64,000 bases of DNA from an uncultured beta proteobacterium (GTDB taxonomy: Bacteria > Pseudomonadota > Gammaproteobacteria > Burkholderiales > Burkholderiaceae_C), in contig CAIPZV010000060.1 of NCBI GenBank assembly GCA_903869595.1, forward strand, positions 42,810 to 106,809. The letters are read 5' to 3'. The notes beneath the pieces were generated by a model. That model did no database searches. It was not told the DNA's origin and saw only the letters and a list, made by a program, of their open reading frames with translations. The number at the start of each line of letters is the position of its first letter. Position 1 is the stretch's first letter. A program made the position numbers and the translations under genes. This document shows, piece after piece, positions 8,573-16,847 of the stretch.

Positions 8573-9289
8573 CTAGGCACGCGCACGCAGCAGCGGCGCC
8601 GTTTCACCGAAGAGCGAAACCAGGTCCGCCGGGGCCACCAATTGGCGCTCCAAATCCAGGTGCTCGGTGATATGGCTTAAGTGGGCTTTCATCAACAGCT
8701 CAGCTTGTGCGCCGTTTTTGGTCAGCAGCGCCTCAACGATCGCCATGTGGTCGTCATCGCGGCAGTTGGTAAAGCCCGGGTCGCCATACATACCGATGAT
8801 CAGCGAGCTGCGGGTCACCAGGTCTTTGACAATGCGCAGCATGACGGAGTTATCGGCCACTTGGGCCAGCGCCACATGGAACTGTCCGGACAAGCGGATG
8901 GCCTCGCGCCGGTTGCCGGCCTTATGGGCCTGCGCCTCTTTGCGCAGCAATGACTGCAAAGTTTTGACATCAAGGCGCTTGACACGTTCGGCAGCCAGGC
9001 GGGCCAATGAGGGCTCTATGGCCAGGCGGGCCTCAAAAATCTCGCGTGCCTGCTGTGCGCTGGGCTGCGCCACGTATGCGCCACGGTTGGGCTGCAACTC
9101 CACCACTTCGCGGCTGGCAAGGATCAAAAGGCAGCGCCGGATGCGCATGCGACCTACGCCGAAAGCCGTACACAGGCTGGCTTCGGACAGCTTGGCGCCG
9201 GGCGCCAGGCGCTGGTCGATCACCGCCTCGTAAATCCGCTCTACGATATGGGCTTCCTGTGCGTCTTCGGGGCTCAACGGTTGGGACAT
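8573..9289 (-). CDS. GntR-family transcription regulator, FCD (FadR) subfamily
   Basis: A 238-residue regulator. Residues about 12-75 form the GntR winged helix (IVERIYEAVIDQRLAPGAKL, then SEASLCTAFGVGRMRIRRCL, ending in the NRGAYVAQ wing). Residues about 85-220 form the all-helical FCD ligand domain, with conserved metal/ligand positions in EARLAIEPSLARLAAERV and the HxxH-type segment HLSHITEHL. It is transcribed away from the Liv-type operon, so it probably controls that operon and itself from the shared 308-bp intergenic region. The ligand is unknown; FCD members usually sense organic acids. Confidence 0.88.
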   Translation of the reverse strand: MSQPLSPEDAQEAHIVERIYEAVIDQRLAPGAKLSEASLCTAFGVGRMRIRRCLLILASREVVELQPNRGAYVAQPSAQQAREIFEARLAIEPSLARLAAERVKRLDVKTLQSLLRKEAQAHKAGNRREAIRLSGQFHVALAQVADNSVMLRIVKDLVTRSSLIIGMYGDPGFTNCRDDDHMAIVEALLTKNGAQAELLMKAHLSHITEHLDLERQLVAPADLVSLFGETAPLLRARA

Positions 9290-9597
9290 GCGGACTCTAA
9301 GTCTTTGTTTTTAATAGCTTAAAAATGCAATTTAGCCAAATTCAGGAAGCGCGCCGGGCAGGCAATACGGCGTCAAACTAAGATGCGCGCAAGGTTTTCA
9401 AGACCCCTGCCAAAGCCGCAAAAACCGCGGTCGTTTACATCTTACAGGGGCTTTCCTAAGCCCACAAAAAACCCTAAAGTATGTTGACAAGATTGTTAAC
9501 ACGATAGAAGATGCGACTACCAACCTGATGGGACGCAAAGACTGCCAGGTTTGGAAAATTCCTTCCTTCTTCCATTCCCTCCCTAGGAGCCTTGTTC
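9290..9597. promoter_or_regulatory. 308-bp divergent intergenic region, regulator / Liv-type operon
   Basis: No gene is visible. The region is AT-richer than its surroundings. A TTGACA hexamer at 9484-9489 is followed by AT-rich DNA with TAGAAG at 9505-9510, a weak match to a sigma-70 promoter for the binding-protein gene. A near-palindromic GTTGAC...GTTAAC stretch overlaps it and is a possible regulator site. A strong ribosome site AGGAG lies at 9585-9589, eight bases before the ATG at 9598. Confidence 0.4.
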
Positions 9598-10785
9598 ATG
9601 AAAAAGCGTAATTTCCTAGCGGTCAGCCTGCTGTCCGCCACGATCGCAGCCGCCTTCAGCGGCGCTGCATTTGCCGCCAACCCAGTGTTGAAAATCGGTT
9701 TTGTCGGTGTTACTTCAGGCCCCGCCGCCAGCTGGGGTATCTCCAACCAGCGTTCCATGGAAACCCGCGCGGACTGGATCAATGAAACCGGTGGCGTAAA
9801 AATCGGCGGCACTACCTATGACGTGCAAATCGTCGCGTTTGACGACCAAAAAGACCCCAAGCGCGCTATTGCCGGTATGGAAAAAATGGCCCAAGAAGGC
9901 ATCCACTATGTGGTTGGCCCTAACGTTGATGACGGCGCCGCCGCCGTGCGCCCCGTGGCTGAGAGCCGCGGCATCATGTACTTCCCCTATGCCTTCCCCA
10001 AAGAGCTGTACACCAAGCCTGCCAGCAACGCCATCTTGGGCATGGTCGCCAACTACCAGTCCGGCCCCGCTATTTATAAGCACCTGATGAAGGAAAAAGG
10101 CATCAAGAAGGTCGCTTTCGTGGCCGCCAATGAGTCCGACCCCTTAAGCCAGCGTGACAGCGGCGCCGCAGCGGCCAAAGCCTTGGGCCTGCAAGTGGTT
10201 TCGGCCAATGTGACTTACCAAGTGGACACCAAGGACTTCACCCCCGTGCTGCTGCCCGTGCTCAAAACCAACCCCGACCTGCTGGTTTTGTCTGGCGTGG
10301 CACCTGCGCAAGCACCCCAGCTGATCCGCTCGGCGCGTGAGCAAGGCTTCAAAGGCCTGATCTCTACCGAAACCGCCCAGGACGCCAACGTCCTGAAAGA
10401 AGGCGCAGGCAAACTGGCTGACGGCTTTATCTCGGTGGGCGGTGCTTCCACTCCCCAATTGGCTTCGGACAAGATGCGTGAATTCGTCGCACGTTACACC
10501 AAGAAATTTGGTGAATACAACGACGAATCCAACACCAAGGTCTACGCCCTGGAATACATCTTGGAAACCCTCAAGGCCAACCCCAAAGGCATGACAGACG
10601 TCAAAGAATTCCAGAAAACCATGGATTCCTTCTCCGCGCCCAACCCCTATATGGTGGGTGATGCCAAACTGAAGTACGTGGGTAGCACTTCCTTCGGTCA
10701 GAAGCGTCAAGTTTCGGTACCGCTGGTGGTAAATGTCTACAAAGACGGCAAGTTTGAGACGATGTTCGTAGCAAGCGTTGACTAA
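9598..10785 (+). CDS. ABC transporter substrate-binding protein, LivJ/amide-type
   Basis: A 395-residue periplasmic binding protein of the type 1 (branched-chain amino acid/amide/urea) family. The ATG at 9598 is preferred over the in-frame TTG two codons earlier because AGGAG sits eight bases upstream. The signal peptide is MKKRNFLAVSLLSATIAAAF with an AFA cleavage site. Typical motifs follow: LKIGFVGVTSGPAASWG, FDDQKDPKRAI and the VVGPNVDDGAAAVRPVAESR hinge. It is followed by a strong terminator before the permease gene, so it should be made in excess over the membrane parts. The ligand is not readable; the racemase at the end of the operon hints at a hydantoin/ureide or amino acid. Confidence 0.87.
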   Translation: MKKRNFLAVSLLSATIAAAFSGAAFAANPVLKIGFVGVTSGPAASWGISNQRSMETRADWINETGGVKIGGTTYDVQIVAFDDQKDPKRAIAGMEKMAQEGIHYVVGPNVDDGAAAVRPVAESRGIMYFPYAFPKELYTKPASNAILGMVANYQSGPAIYKHLMKEKGIKKVAFVAANESDPLSQRDSGAAAAKALGLQVVSANVTYQVDTKDFTPVLLPVLKTNPDLLVLSGVAPAQAPQLIRSAREQGFKGLISTETAQDANVLKEGAGKLADGFISVGGASTPQLASDKMREFVARYTKKFGEYNDESNTKVYALEYILETLKANPKGMTDVKEFQKTMDSFSAPNPYMVGDAKLKYVGSTSFGQKRQVSVPLVVNVYKDGKFETMFVASVD

Positions 10786-10805
10786 TCACTGACTCCGCCC
10801 GACAG

Positions 10806-10843
10806 GCGGCAAGCGCGGCACTGGCCGCGCTTGCCGCTTTTTT
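10806..10843 (+). terminator. rho-independent terminator after the binding-protein gene
   Basis: A perfect 14-bp stem (GCGGCAAGCGCGGC paired with GCCGCGCTTGCCGC), a four-base ACTG loop and six Ts. It lies 20 bases after the binding-protein stop and 20 bases before the permease ATG, so it probably attenuates rather than ends the operon. Confidence 0.9.
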
Positions 10844-10863
10844 GGCTTGATTGCAAGGCATGC

Positions 10864-11733
10864 ATGGAACAAGTTGTTGTAAATGGTCTGTACCTGGGAG
10901 CGCAGTACGCGCTGATAGCCCTGGGACTGACGCTGATTTTTTCGTTGATGAATGTGCTCAATTTCGCGCACGGGCAGATGTATGTCCTGGGCGGTTTTGT
11001 CACTTATACCGTGGTGTCCCACTTTGGCTTGCCCTTTGTCGTGGGCCTGCTGGCCTCGGGTGTCGCCCTGGCAGCTATAGGCGCGCTGGTGGAAAAGTTT
11101 CTATTCCGCCCGGTGATACGTAATTCCAAACGCGAAGAAAGCACCATGCTGCTGGCCGCAGGCATCGCGTTTTTTCTGGACGCCATCATTCTTTTGTTCT
11201 TTGGCGAAAAGCAACGCGGCTTGCCGAAAATTGTCGATGGCGTTTTTAACTGGGATTTCATTGTGGTCATGCCGTATGACCGCATCCTGATAGGCCTGCT
11301 GGCTATTGCCATGGTGGCCATCTTTATTTTGTTTATGCAGCATTCCAAAACCGGCCGCGCCATGCGCGCGCTGGCGCAGGACAAAGTGGCGGCGCGCCTG
11401 ATGGGTGTCGATGTGGACCGCTACTCCATGATCGGCTTTGCCCTGGGCGCCATGCTAGCGGGCATCGTAGGCGGCTTGCTGGTAACGATTACCGGCATCA
11501 ACCTGGGCATGGGCGGACCGACCTCCATCAACGCCTTCATGATGATCATGATTGGCGGCGCCGGTGTGATTTCCGGGGCAATCATGGGTGGCTTTATATT
11601 GGGCATGATGGAAAGCGTGGGCCTGACGCTGCTGGCCTCCTCTGGCGAGATTACTTACCTGGCCATATTTGCTTCGCTGATGGTGTTCCTGGCGGTGCGC
11701 CCGCAAGGACTGATGGGCAAACCCTGGGGTTGA
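10864..11733 (+). CDS. ABC permease, LivH type
   Basis: A 289-residue inner-membrane permease with about eight hydrophobic helices. The start at 10864 (MEQVVVNGLYLGAQYALIAL) matches the usual LivH N terminus; the longer frame runs back into the terminator. Family motifs include LNFAHGQMYVLGGF near residue 35 and the cytoplasmic coupling segment SKTGRAMRALAQDKVAARLMG. It pairs with the LivM-type gene one base downstream and with the two ATPases. Confidence 0.9.
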   Translation: MEQVVVNGLYLGAQYALIALGLTLIFSLMNVLNFAHGQMYVLGGFVTYTVVSHFGLPFVVGLLASGVALAAIGALVEKFLFRPVIRNSKREESTMLLAAGIAFFLDAIILLFFGEKQRGLPKIVDGVFNWDFIVVMPYDRILIGLLAIAMVAIFILFMQHSKTGRAMRALAQDKVAARLMGVDVDRYSMIGFALGAMLAGIVGGLLVTITGINLGMGGPTSINAFMMIMIGGAGVISGAIMGGFILGMMESVGLTLLASSGEITYLAIFASLMVFLAVRPQGLMGKPWG

Positions 11734-11734
11734 T

Positions 11735-12709
11735 ATGAGTAACAAGCAACGCTGGGGCGCAGTCGCCTTTTTTCTGTTGGTGGTGCTGGTCCTGGTACCC
11801 ACCGCCATCGCTGTATCCGGTCGCGTAGACCTGTACTACACCCTTACCGCCGTGGCCCTTTTGTCCATCGCATCAGCCGGTGTGTGGCTAACGTTTTACA
11901 TCGGCCGTATCAATATCGGGCAAGGCGCTTATGCCCTGGTGGGCGGGTATGTATCGGCCTTGCTCATCACCAAAGGCGACATTAGCTTTTGGTGGACGCT
12001 GCCGGTGGCAGGCACTTTTTGCGCGCTGCTGTCTGTGCTGATCGGCCTGCCGATTTTGCGCTTGCGCGGTGTGTATTTCGCCATGGTGACGCTGGTGCTC
12101 ACCGAGGTGAGCCGCCTGACCGCGCTGGCCATGCCTTTTACCAACGGTGCCAAAGGCATTACGTCGATCAAACTGCCCGCCGAGCTGAATATTTTCGGGC
12201 TCACCATCATCCCGGACTTCAATACCCTGGCCAACCCAAAGCTGGGTTTTTATTGGATGGCCGTAATCATGATGGTGCTGACCTATGCCGTGCTGTGGCG
12301 CATCGTTAATTCGCGCCTGGGGCATTTATGCCGTTCGCTGCAGCAAAACGAAGAGTTGGCTTCCTCCATCGGTGTCAACATCGCCTGGCTGCGGGTACTG
12401 GCCTACGCGATTTCTTCCTTCTTAGGCGGCATCGCCGGGGCGAGTTTTGTGGCGATTTCGCAGTCGCTATACCCCTCGTCTTTCCAAATTACCGATAGCG
12501 TGAACTTCATGCTCAATTGCTTTTTAGGCGGGCTTGGCTTTGTGTTTGGCCCCATGCTGGGCACTCTGCTGCTCTATTTCGGTTGGGATTTGCTGTTCGC
12601 CACTGGACGCTTCCAGTTGCTCATCTATTCCTCGCTGATGATCGCCCTCATGCTTTGGCTGCCCAATGGCGTGCTCAGCCTAATGGACCGCAAAGGAGCG
12701 CGTTCATGA
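11735..12709 (+). CDS. ABC permease, LivM type
   Basis: A 324-residue permease with about nine hydrophobic segments. The LivM signature is seen as FYIGRINIGQGAYALVGGYV and the coupling region NSRLGHLCRSLQQNEELASS, plus the conserved FLGGIAGASFVAISQSLYPS. It starts one base after the LivH-type stop, and its own stop overlaps the ATG of the LivG-type ATPase (ATGA). It forms the heterodimeric channel with the upstream permease. Confidence 0.9.
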   Translation: MSNKQRWGAVAFFLLVVLVLVPTAIAVSGRVDLYYTLTAVALLSIASAGVWLTFYIGRINIGQGAYALVGGYVSALLITKGDISFWWTLPVAGTFCALLSVLIGLPILRLRGVYFAMVTLVLTEVSRLTALAMPFTNGAKGITSIKLPAELNIFGLTIIPDFNTLANPKLGFYWMAVIMMVLTYAVLWRIVNSRLGHLCRSLQQNEELASSIGVNIAWLRVLAYAISSFLGGIAGASFVAISQSLYPSSFQITDSVNFMLNCFLGGLGFVFGPMLGTLLLYFGWDLLFATGRFQLLIYSSLMIALMLWLPNGVLSLMDRKGARS

Positions 12710-13488
12710 GCGTCATTCTCGAAGTCAAAGGCGCGACCAAACGTTACGGCGGACTGGTAGCGGTCAACAACGTCAGCTTCTCCGTGAACGAAGGTGAAAT
12801 TTTGTCGGTCATCGGACCCAATGGCGCAGGTAAGTCCACGCTGTTCAAACTGATCGCCTCTTTTGTGCAAACCAGTGCCGGTGAAGTGTTGCTGCGCGGC
12901 GAGCGCATTAGCGACTTGGCGCCGCACACGGTAGCCCGCAAAGGCGTGGTGCGCACCTTCCAGGAAACCACCATCTTCAAGTCGATGACGGTGCGCGAGA
13001 ACATCATCGTGGCGCACCATTTGCGCTCGCGCGCATCTCTGCTGGGTTTCTTTTTAGGCACCGGTTTGGCTAAAGCGGACGAAGCTTTGTTCGCCGAATC
13101 AGCCGATGGCATCATCGATTTCCTGGGTCTGCAAAGTATCCGCGACGAACTGGCCTCCAACCTGCCGCAAGGCCATTTGCGCGCCCTGGGCATGGCGATT
13201 GGCTTGGCGACCAAGCCCACGGTTTTGCTGCTGGACGAACCTTTTGCGGGTATGAACCACGACGAGACCATGCACATGGTCGTACTGGTGCGCCGTTTGC
13301 GCGACGAACGTGGCGTCACCGTGCTGCTGGTCGAGCACGATATGCCAGCGGTCATGAAAATTTCCGACCGCATCGTGGTGCTGAACTTCGGCGAAAAAAT
13401 CGCCGAGGGTACGCCCGGCGAAATTCAGAACAACCCCAAAGTCATCGAAGCCTATTTGGGCGCCGAAGACGCTGCCATCGGGATGTAA
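12706..13488 (+). CDS. ABC ATPase, LivG type
   Basis: A 260-residue ATPase. The start at 12706 (MSVILEVKGATKRYGGLVAV) overlaps the preceding permease stop; the longer open frame is the permease read out of phase. It shows Walker A GPNGAGKST, Q-loop RTFQETTIF, Walker B VLLLDEPFAGMN and switch HD in LLVEHDM. The usual LSGG signature is altered to LPQGHLRALG, a common LivG-type variant. It drives the importer with the LivF-type protein that follows three bases later. Confidence 0.9.
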   Translation: MSVILEVKGATKRYGGLVAVNNVSFSVNEGEILSVIGPNGAGKSTLFKLIASFVQTSAGEVLLRGERISDLAPHTVARKGVVRTFQETTIFKSMTVRENIIVAHHLRSRASLLGFFLGTGLAKADEALFAESADGIIDFLGLQSIRDELASNLPQGHLRALGMAIGLATKPTVLLLDEPFAGMNHDETMHMVVLVRRLRDERGVTVLLVEHDMPAVMKISDRIVVLNFGEKIAEGTPGEIQNNPKVIEAYLGAEDAAIGM

Positions 13489-13491
13489 GCC

Positions 13492-14214
13492 ATGACAGCG
13501 ATGCTCACTTTCGACAATGTCGAACTCTATTACGACCAAATTTATGCGCTCAAAGGCGTCTCCATCACACTGCAAGAAGGGGAGACAGTAGCGCTGATCG
13601 GTGCCAATGGCGCAGGCAAGTCTTCCATCTTGCGCGCCATCACCGGCCTGGCGCCTTTGCACTCGGGGCAAATCCATTTCATGGGCGAGCGCCTGGATGG
13701 CACACCCACCGCCGAGATTGTCAAAAAAGGCATTTCCATGGTGCCGGAAGGCCGGCGCGTGTTTCCCTTTATGTCGGTGAAAGACAACTTGCTGATGGGC
13801 GCTTTTACCCGCGACGACAAAGCCGGTATTGCGCGCAGTCTGGACAGCGTGTTGGAGCGTTTTCCGCGTTTGCGCGAGCGCTTTTCGCAGCAAGCGGGTA
13901 CCTTGTCCGGCGGCGAACAGCAAATGATGGTGATTGGCCGCGCCCTGATGGCCAAGCCGCGTATGTTGCTGCTGGACGAACCCAGCTTGGGCATTGCACC
14001 CAAGCTGGTGCAAGACATTGCGCGCGCCATCGTGGCGATCTCGCGCGACGAAAAAGTCAGCGTCTTGCTGGTGGAACAAAACAGCCGCATGGCCCTGTCC
14101 ATATCGCAGCGTGCGTATGCGCTGGCGACCGGCAGTGTGGTGGTCGAAGGCGAATCCCGCGCCTTGATGACCGATGAACGTATTAAAGCCGCCTATTTGG
14201 GCGGGGAAATTTAA
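13492..14214 (+). CDS. ABC ATPase, LivF type
   Basis: A 240-residue ATPase with Walker A GANGAGKSS, the GISMVPEGRRVFPFMSVKDN segment characteristic of LivF, signature LSGGEQQMM and Walker B MLLLDEPSLGIAP. It is three bases after the LivG-type gene and seven before the racemase gene, so all belong to one operon. Confidence 0.9.
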   Translation: MTAMLTFDNVELYYDQIYALKGVSITLQEGETVALIGANGAGKSSILRAITGLAPLHSGQIHFMGERLDGTPTAEIVKKGISMVPEGRRVFPFMSVKDNLLMGAFTRDDKAGIARSLDSVLERFPRLRERFSQQAGTLSGGEQQMMVIGRALMAKPRMLLLDEPSLGIAPKLVQDIARAIVAISRDEKVSVLLVEQNSRMALSISQRAYALATGSVVVEGESRALMTDERIKAAYLGGEI

Positions 14215-14220
14215 AGCCCT

Positions 14221-14922
14221 ATGCGCATCCTGCTTGTCAACCCCAATACCACCGCCGGCATGACGGCCAATATTGCTGCCGCGGCGCGACGCGTGGCCAC
14301 GCCAGGGACCGAAATCGTGGCGCTGACTTCGCCCCAAGGCCCAGCGTCCATCGAAGGCTATTACGACGAGGCCATGAGCCTGGCAGGCTTGCTGCAAGCG
14401 GTACGCGAGGCAGAGGACTATGACGCCGTCATCATCGCCTGCTTTGACGACACTGGCCTGGACGCGCTGCGCTGCCTGACCGACAAGCCGGTGGTCGGCA
14501 TTGGCGAAGCGGGCTACCGCATGGCCGCGATGTTGAGCAATAAGTTTTCGGTGGTCACTACCCTGGCCCGCTCGGTTCCAGCGCTGGAGCACAACCTGAT
14601 GCGCTACGGCATGGACCGCCAATGCCAGCGCGTACGCTCATCCGAAGTAGCGGTGCTCGAACTCGAACACGCCAACCCCGCTGCGTATAAAAAAATAGAA
14701 GAAGAAATTTGCCGCGCTATTGCGCAAGACCGTGCCGAAGCCATTGTGCTGGGCTGCGCGGGTATGGCCGATCTGGCCGGTGCCATGTCCGAGCGCTTTG
14801 GGGTGCCGGTGCTCGACGGACTAGCGTGCGCTGTGGGCCTGGTAGAGAGCATGGTGCGCCTGGGCCTGCGTACCTCGCGCGTGGGCGGCTATGCGCCGCC
14901 ACCGGCATCTAAACGCGGCTGA
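14221..14922 (+). CDS. Asp/Glu/hydantoin racemase family protein (allantoin/hydantoin racemase-like)
   Basis: A 233-residue cytosolic protein of the aspartate/glutamate/hydantoin racemase superfamily. It begins MRILLVNPNTTAGMT as hydantoin and allantoin racemases do. The two catalytic cysteines are at about residue 74 (IIACFDDTGLDA) and 179 (VLGCAGMADL). Seven bases separate it from the LivF-type gene, which makes it part of the transport operon. Known relatives racemise hydantoins or allantoin (Klebsiella HpxA), so the importer may bring in a cyclic ureide. That is inference from context; some members act on other substrates. Confidence 0.83.
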   Translation: MRILLVNPNTTAGMTANIAAAARRVATPGTEIVALTSPQGPASIEGYYDEAMSLAGLLQAVREAEDYDAVIIACFDDTGLDALRCLTDKPVVGIGEAGYRMAAMLSNKFSVVTTLARSVPALEHNLMRYGMDRQCQRVRSSEVAVLELEHANPAAYKKIEEEICRAIAQDRAEAIVLGCAGMADLAGAMSERFGVPVLDGLACAVGLVESMVRLGLRTSRVGGYAPPPASKRG

Positions 14923-15095
14923 TCGCGTCTAAATGCATTGGCCGCATGACGCGCTTTGGGGCAGGCGCGCTGCGCACCACCGGAAATGCATACCCTAGTC
15001 GCCAAGGCGAAAGCCTAAGGGTTTACCTTGATGTGGACGGCCCTTGGCGCTTCTTATGATGCAGGTCGCTGTGCCGCATGTGGCCCACGCGAAAA

Positions 15096-15126
15096 CGGGT
15101 GTTTGTTTTGTGCAAACGCCTACCCG
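15096..15126 (+). promoter_or_regulatory. nested inverted repeat in leader of peptide-type binding protein
   Basis: An imperfect dyad (CGGGT GTTTG ... CAAAC gcct ACCCG) ends 22 bases before the proposed TTG start and just before the ribosome site. It could be an operator or an mRNA hairpin. The rest of the 226-bp gap from 14923 shows no gene. Confidence 0.35.
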
Positions 15127-15148
15127 TCAAACCTCTGGAGACTTCACC

Positions 15149-16723
15149 TTGGACAATTTCGAAAGCACTACCGAATCGGGCATCATCCTGGATCGCCGCC
15201 AAATCCTTACTGGCGCTGCGGCAGTCGGCCTGTCTTCCACCTTTGGCGCCATGCCGGCCATGGCCCAAGGCGCACCCAAAAAAGGCGGCACACTGCGCAT
15301 GGGTCTGGAGGGCGGATCGGCCTCCGATAACCTGGACCCGCTGACCTACGCGGACTCCATCCCGATTACCATCAGCATGATGCTGTTCAACGGCCTGGTC
15401 GAAATCGCTGACAACGGCGACGCTACCGGCGAATTACTGGAAAGCTGGGAAGCCAAGCCCGGCGCGGCGGAGTGGATTTTCAATGTCCGCAAAGGCATTA
15501 CCTTTACCTCGGGCAAAACCCTGGATGCGGACGACATTATTTACTCACTCAATATCCATCGCGGCGAAACCAAATCACCTGCCAAAGCCCTGCTGGCGGA
15601 CATCAAGGACATCAAGAAACTGTCCTCGCACCAAATCCAGGTGTCGATGAGCAAAGGCAATGTGGACTTGCCGTTCAACTTGGCCGATTACCACCTGATG
15701 GTGCTGCCCAACGGCTTCAAAGATTTCAGCAAGCCCGACGGAACCGGCGCCTTCACGCTGGAGGAATTCCAGCCCGGTGTGCGCGCGACCTTCAAGCGCA
15801 AACCCGGCAACTACTGGAAGCCCAACCGGGGCAACTTTGACCGCGTAGAGCTGATCTACATTGGCGATGCCAACCAGCGCACCACTGCGCTGCAAACCGG
15901 CACGGTGGACGTTATCAACCGCGTGAACCCCAAGACGGCTGCACTGCTGGCCAAAAACCCGGCCCTCAAAGTCGCACGCACCCCCGGCATGGGCAACCGC
16001 TTCTGCTTTGTGGCGATGACCGACAAAGAGCCCTTTGCCAACCGCGATGTGATGCTGGCACTGAAATACGGCATTGACCGCCAGAAAATTGTGGACAACG
16101 TCTATAGCGGCTTTGCCTCTATTGGTAACGACAACTGCATCGGGCCAAAGATGAAGTTCTACAACCCCAACCAGCCGATGAACCGCTTCGATCCGGACAA
16201 GGCCAAGTTCCACTACAAGAAATCGGGCCACACCGGTGCGATTGAATTGCAAGTGTCCGAAGGCGCTTTCTCCGGTGCTACCGACGCAGGCCAGATCTTC
16301 CAAGAGTCGCTGTCCAAAGCCGGTATCAATATGGACCTCAAGCGCGTCTCGGCCGACGGCTACTGGGACAACGTCTGGCTTAAGCAACCGTTCTGCGCGG
16401 TGTACTGGGGCAACCGTCCCACCATCGACAACCAGTTCACTTCCACCTTTTACGGCGGCAAGAGCAATCCCTGGAATGACAGCCACTTCGAGAACGCCGA
16501 CTTCACCAAAGCCCTGGAAGCCGCGCGCATTGAAATGGACCCCAAGAAGCGCCAAGAGTTGTACTCACGCTGCCAGGAACTGGTCTCGCAAAACTCTGGC
16601 ATGGTGAACTACGCGGTGCAAGACTATTTGGACGCGCACACCAACAAGCTGCAAGGTCTGACACCTTCCGGCCGTTTTGACCTGGGTGATGGCCGTCTTG
16701 CTGAAAAAGGCTGGTTCGCCTAA
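15149..16723 (+). CDS. ABC transporter binding protein, peptide/opine/nickel (SBP_bac_5) type
   Basis: About 524 residues. I prefer the TTG at 15149 (GGAG eight bases upstream; product begins MDNFESTTESGIIL). The longer frame from 15044 would bury the signal sequence. DRRQILTGAAAVGLSSTFGA, followed by MPAMAQ, is a signal peptide of possible Tat type with a double arginine. The mature part is a standard family 5 binding protein: LDPLTYADSIPITISMMLFN, ADDIIYSLN, GTGAFTLEEFQPG and YGIDRQKIVDNVYSG. No permease or ATPase of this class lies nearby, so it is an orphan here; the partners must be elsewhere. Ligand unknown. Confidence 0.85.
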   Translation: MDNFESTTESGIILDRRQILTGAAAVGLSSTFGAMPAMAQGAPKKGGTLRMGLEGGSASDNLDPLTYADSIPITISMMLFNGLVEIADNGDATGELLESWEAKPGAAEWIFNVRKGITFTSGKTLDADDIIYSLNIHRGETKSPAKALLADIKDIKKLSSHQIQVSMSKGNVDLPFNLADYHLMVLPNGFKDFSKPDGTGAFTLEEFQPGVRATFKRKPGNYWKPNRGNFDRVELIYIGDANQRTTALQTGTVDVINRVNPKTAALLAKNPALKVARTPGMGNRFCFVAMTDKEPFANRDVMLALKYGIDRQKIVDNVYSGFASIGNDNCIGPKMKFYNPNQPMNRFDPDKAKFHYKKSGHTGAIELQVSEGAFSGATDAGQIFQESLSKAGINMDLKRVSADGYWDNVWLKQPFCAVYWGNRPTIDNQFTSTFYGGKSNPWNDSHFENADFTKALEAARIEMDPKKRQELYSRCQELVSQNSGMVNYAVQDYLDAHTNKLQGLTPSGRFDLGDGRLAEKGWFA

Positions 16724-16778
16724 TCAGGCTGCGCAAGCCGTGTGAGGGCTGCCGCAAGGCAGCGCCTCGCACCGGCTT

Positions 16779-16810
16779 GTGTTGAGCGGCTAGATCACGC
16801 CGCTCAACAC
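16779..16810 (+). terminator. stem-loop after the peptide-type binding protein gene
   Basis: A perfect 12-bp stem (GTGTTGAGCGGC with GCCGCTCAACAC) and an eight-base loop, 55 bases past the stop. It is preceded by another GC-rich imperfect hairpin at about 16733-16778. There is no T-run, so it may stabilise the mRNA or terminate only partly. Confidence 0.5.
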
Positions 16811-16847
16811 CAGCTGCATTGCCATGGCCGTGTAGTACATTGCGTGC

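Noticed and set aside
13099..14622. 507-codon open frame on the minus strand
   Set aside because: It is antisense to livG, livF and the racemase gene, which have clear motifs. Long antisense frames are expected at this GC content; the product is His/Gln-rich without domains.
15575..16555. 326-codon open frame on the minus strand
   Set aside because: Antisense to the peptide-type binding protein gene with strong family motifs.
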